NCBI GenBank assembly: GCA_900555085.1
Contig: USJU01000059.1
Coordinates: 1 to 8,189, forward strand
Reading direction: 5' to 3'
Length of the DNA stretch: 8,189 bases
Source of the DNA: an uncultured Clostridium sp.
GTDB lineage: Bacteria; Bacillota; Clostridia; TANB77; CAG-508
Positions within the stretch are counted from its first letter, which is position 1. Every line of letters starts with the position of its first letter. A program made the position numbers and the translations under genes. The notes under the pieces are model-generated. The model ran no database searches. It had not been told where the DNA came from and saw nothing but the letters and a program-made list of their open reading frames with translations. This document shows positions 5,957 through 8,189 of this stretch, one piece after another.

Positions 5957-7354
5957 ATGAAGAGTGGAAAAATAGGATACATAAGAGAAACAAGAGAAAT
6001 AAAAGAAACAAATAATATAAACAACACAGCGCGTGAAAGAAATTTAATGGATGCTTTTGAAGAATTAAAACAAGCTAGAAATGAAAGTATAGCTATGAAT
6101 CATAGAAAGCAACACAATTCTACATATGAAAAAATATATATTAATAAAAGAAGAAAACAAAAGCAAAAAAAACAAGGTATAAGCTTAGTGGGTATGGTTA
6201 TGGGAGTTGTAATGGTTGCAGGAACAATGACATCTGCAAACTTTATATTTGCAAGTAACTCGAATATTCAAGAGCAACCTGCTGTGTACGAAGAAAACAG
6301 GGAAAATATTGATATAGATAAAATAATTTCTGATAATATAAGCAGTACAGAAAGAAAAGAGTTAGTAACAGAAGAGAGAGAAATTCCTTTTAAAACAACA
6401 TATAATGAAAATCCAAATATGCCAAAAGATGAACAAAATATAATACAACAAGGAGCAAATGGTGTAAAAACTGTAACTGTTGTAAAAATTTATGAAACGG
6501 CAGAAAATGAAGATGAAAACTTTTTAGAAGAAAATATATTAAATACAACAATCACAACACCAGCAGTAGAACAAATAATAGAAGTTGGTACATCAGAATT
6601 GCTTGGAAAATATAAAGTACATATTGGAGACAAAATGTATACAACACAAGATATAGAATTAAAAGATAGCGTTGCAGCAAATGCAAATGTTGTATGCAAA
6701 GTTGGAAAATATATGGATGTAGAAGTTTTAGGTGTGCAAGGAAATTACTTTAATGTAAAATATGAAAATTACACAGGATATGTAAAAGGTGATAATTTAG
6801 TATCTTACTATACAAATCCTGAGTATGCTGAAAAATGTAGACTACAAAAAATACTAAATAAATTAAGTTATGAAATTAATGTTAATGAACCAAGTGGATT
6901 ATCATTAGAAGACTTTAAAAAAGTATTATCAAATAATCCAAAAGATGTTAATAAAATATTTGAAAATAATGCAGAAGTATTCTATAATTTAGAGCAAAAA
7001 TATAGAATAAATGGTCTATTTATTGCAGCTCTTGGAATTCACGAAAGTTCATGGGGAACTTCGGCAATTGCAAAAGATAAATTAAATTTATTTGGTTATG
7101 GAGCATATGACGATACACCTTATGAATCTGCACTAACATTTAATAGCTACGAAGAAGGTATTGAAACAGTTACAAAGAGTTTAATAAAAAATTATTTAAA
7201 TGTTGCAGGAACAGAAATATATGATGGAGAAACAGCTACAGGAAAATATTATCACGGAACAACAATATCTTCTATAAATATTAAATATGCTACAGATGAT
7301 AACTGGTCAAATGCAATTTATAATATAATGGAAGGACTATATGAAAAATTATAA
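5957..7354 (+). CDS. Membrane-anchored wall hydrolase with G5, SH3-like and glucosaminidase domains
   Basis: This 465-residue protein begins with about 72 polar, finally very basic residues (NKRRKQKQKKQ), then one membrane helix (about 74-98). The N-terminus should stay inside and the rest outside. Residues about 134-212 fit a G5 domain (EREIPFKTTYNENPNM, IIQQGANGVKTVTVV, ending in IIEVGT), a wall-associated module thought to bind N-acetylglucosamine-containing glycans. Residues about 225-284 form an SH3-like domain (VKYENYTGYVKGDNLV). Residues about 330-465 are a glucosaminidase (GH73-type) domain with candidate catalytic Glu363 in IHESSWGTS and the NLFGYGAY segment. It probably cuts glycan strands near the membrane. 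Start ATG 5957 has AAGGAG at 5943-5948, 8 bases upstream. The 3' end overlaps the next gene by 14 bases. The long cytoplasmic tail is unusual for a simple autolysin and may contact an internal partner. Confidence 0.88.
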   Translation: MKSGKIGYIRETREIKETNNINNTARERNLMDAFEELKQARNESIAMNHRKQHNSTYEKIYINKRRKQKQKKQGISLVGMVMGVVMVAGTMTSANFIFASNSNIQEQPAVYEENRENIDIDKIISDNISSTERKELVTEEREIPFKTTYNENPNMPKDEQNIIQQGANGVKTVTVVKIYETAENEDENFLEENILNTTITTPAVEQIIEVGTSELLGKYKVHIGDKMYTTQDIELKDSVAANANVVCKVGKYMDVEVLGVQGNYFNVKYENYTGYVKGDNLVSYYTNPEYAEKCRLQKILNKLSYEINVNEPSGLSLEDFKKVLSNNPKDVNKIFENNAEVFYNLEQKYRINGLFIAALGIHESSWGTSAIAKDKLNLFGYGAYDDTPYESALTFNSYEEGIETVTKSLIKNYLNVAGTEIYDGETATGKYYHGTTISSINIKYATDDNWSNAIYNIMEGLYEKL

Positions 7355-8186
7355 TAAAAAAATAGAAATTAAATTGAATATAAAACAAATTACAGCAGTA
7401 CTTGTAATATTAGCACTAATACTTAGTTTAATATTTATAAAAATAATGCATACAAAATTTGTTAATTATAAATTTTCTAAATATAGTACAAGCTTTGTAG
7501 AGAATAATGATCAACCAATATTTAAAATTAATAAATTATTAATGTATAGTAGTGCAGGAGTTGTAGACAAAAGTGCAGGAGAAGTGCTTCAAGATTTAGA
7601 CATTTCTCAATATACAGATATAAGCATAAGTATAGATAATAAGTCAAAAATACAAGAATTAACAGATGAAAACACTGTTAAAGAATTGTATATAGATAAT
7701 ATAAAAATTGAGAACAGTGCAGAAAAAGGAGAAAGAATTTTAAATTATAAAAATCCTTATTTACAAGGAAAATTTAGGAATCTTGAAAATTGTTCAAATA
7801 ATAGAATAGACTTTAAGATACTAACAACAAATCAAGAAAGCGATGATATGAATTACGATGAGGCTAACTTCTATACAGATTGTAGTAATCCTATAAGTTT
7901 AGGATATGTAAATAAAAATATAATAACAAGATATGCTGTATCAGAAAAAAAGAATTCTGTATCATTTGATGGCACAATATTAAAAAATGCAAATGTAGAT
8001 ATAAATGATATAAATGCAAAAATCTCATTTCAAATTCATATAAAGAATAATAAAAATCAAGAATTTGTATGCAGTGTAATATTAGATGATAATTTAGACC
8101 AAGGTAAAAAGGAAATTTATAAAGGCTATGTGTTAAAAGCAGAAAATACAGATAACCAAAAATTTAATTTTTTACAAATAAATTAA
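7341..8186 (+). CDS. Single-pass membrane protein of unknown function, 281 residues
   Basis: I do not recognise this family. A short basic cytoplasmic tail (MKNYNKKIEIKLNIK) is followed by a strong membrane helix (residues about 16-35); the remaining 245 residues should be extracellular. That part is Asn/Asp-rich with alternating strand-like segments (NVDINDINAKISFQIHIK, FVCSVILDD), suggesting a beta-sandwich-like domain. It has three cysteines, in ENCSNN, TDCSNP and FVCSV. Its ATG lies inside the preceding hydrolase gene, with a 14-base overlap and AAGGA at 7332-7336, so the two are very probably translationally coupled and made in similar amounts. I infer that it may assist, localise or inhibit the hydrolase. 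The gene is complete: TAA at 8184-8186, three bases before the window end. Confidence 0.82.
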   Translation: MKNYNKKIEIKLNIKQITAVLVILALILSLIFIKIMHTKFVNYKFSKYSTSFVENNDQPIFKINKLLMYSSAGVVDKSAGEVLQDLDISQYTDISISIDNKSKIQELTDENTVKELYIDNIKIENSAEKGERILNYKNPYLQGKFRNLENCSNNRIDFKILTTNQESDDMNYDEANFYTDCSNPISLGYVNKNIITRYAVSEKKNSVSFDGTILKNANVDINDINAKISFQIHIKNNKNQEFVCSVILDDNLDQGKKEIYKGYVLKAENTDNQKFNFLQIN

Positions 8187-8189
8187 TTA

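Noticed and set aside
530..6699. Many minus-strand open frames of 60-111 codons (e.g. 939-1271, 4304-4594, 4795-5130, 5170-5463)
   Set aside because: All lie opposite well-supported genes, lack plausible ribosome-binding sites and recognisable domains, and show the Leu/Phe/Ser-rich composition expected from the reverse strand of A-rich coding DNA.
1..8189. Recoding of TGA as tryptophan
   Set aside because: No supported gene contains an in-frame TGA, and tryptophans in conserved positions use TGG. All visible stops are TAA or TAG, so the window gives no evidence for recoding.

Overview
This is an extremely AT-rich window with every credible gene on the + strand. Most ribosome-binding sites are of the AGGTG or GGAGG type, stops are TAA or TAG, and the proteins are rich in Asn, Lys and Ile. 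Together with a Gram-positive-type DD-carboxypeptidase and wall hydrolases anchored by one N-terminal helix, this points to a low-GC Firmicute, most likely a Clostridia member. Species cannot be assigned. No tRNA, rRNA, CRISPR array, transposase or integrase is visible. No gene-free stretch exceeds 300 bases.

Layout, left to right. (1) 1-825: the 3' part of a gene for a module-repeat surface protein (paralog A), cut by the window edge and closed by a good intrinsic terminator (841-870). (2) 979-2175: a membrane-anchored two-domain hydrolase, with a glucosaminidase-like domain followed by a C39-type cysteine peptidase domain. It has an extended -10 promoter at 937-945. (3) 2177-3299: paralog B, a second copy of the module-repeat protein, starting one base after the hydrolase stop. 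It is broken by a frame change and apparently by a deletion inside its first module. (4) 3309-3348: a perfect palindrome whose centre carries the -35 box of a near-consensus promoter. (5) 3369-4577: an acidic 402-residue protein of unknown function, without signal peptide or membrane segment. (6) 4587-4628: a 19-bp hairpin with a T-run that is both a terminator and a structure burying the next gene's ribosome-binding site. (7) 4631-5860: an S11 D-alanyl-D-alanine carboxypeptidase (DacF-like). (8) 5957-7354: a membrane protein with G5, SH3-like and glucosaminidase domains. (9) 7341-8186: an unknown single-pass membrane protein overlapping the preceding gene by 14 bases.

Three of the seven genes act on peptidoglycan: one cuts stem-peptide D-Ala (known for the family), and two are predicted glycan-strand cutters, one of them with an added peptidase. 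Three more are, or derive from, membrane-anchored extracellular proteins; for paralog A the anchor is inferred from B. The window therefore looks like a cell-envelope remodelling block. Single-helix-anchored hydrolases joining a glycan-cutting and a peptide-cutting domain are typical of Gram-positive conjugation systems (CwlT/VirB1-like), so part of an integrative conjugative element is a reasonable hypothesis. However, no mobilisation, coupling or ATPase gene lies inside the window to confirm it.

The most noteworthy points are the damaged paralog B, the C39 domain lacking the usual Asp, the SD-burying hairpin before the carboxypeptidase gene, and the palindrome overlapping the promoter at 3320-3348.
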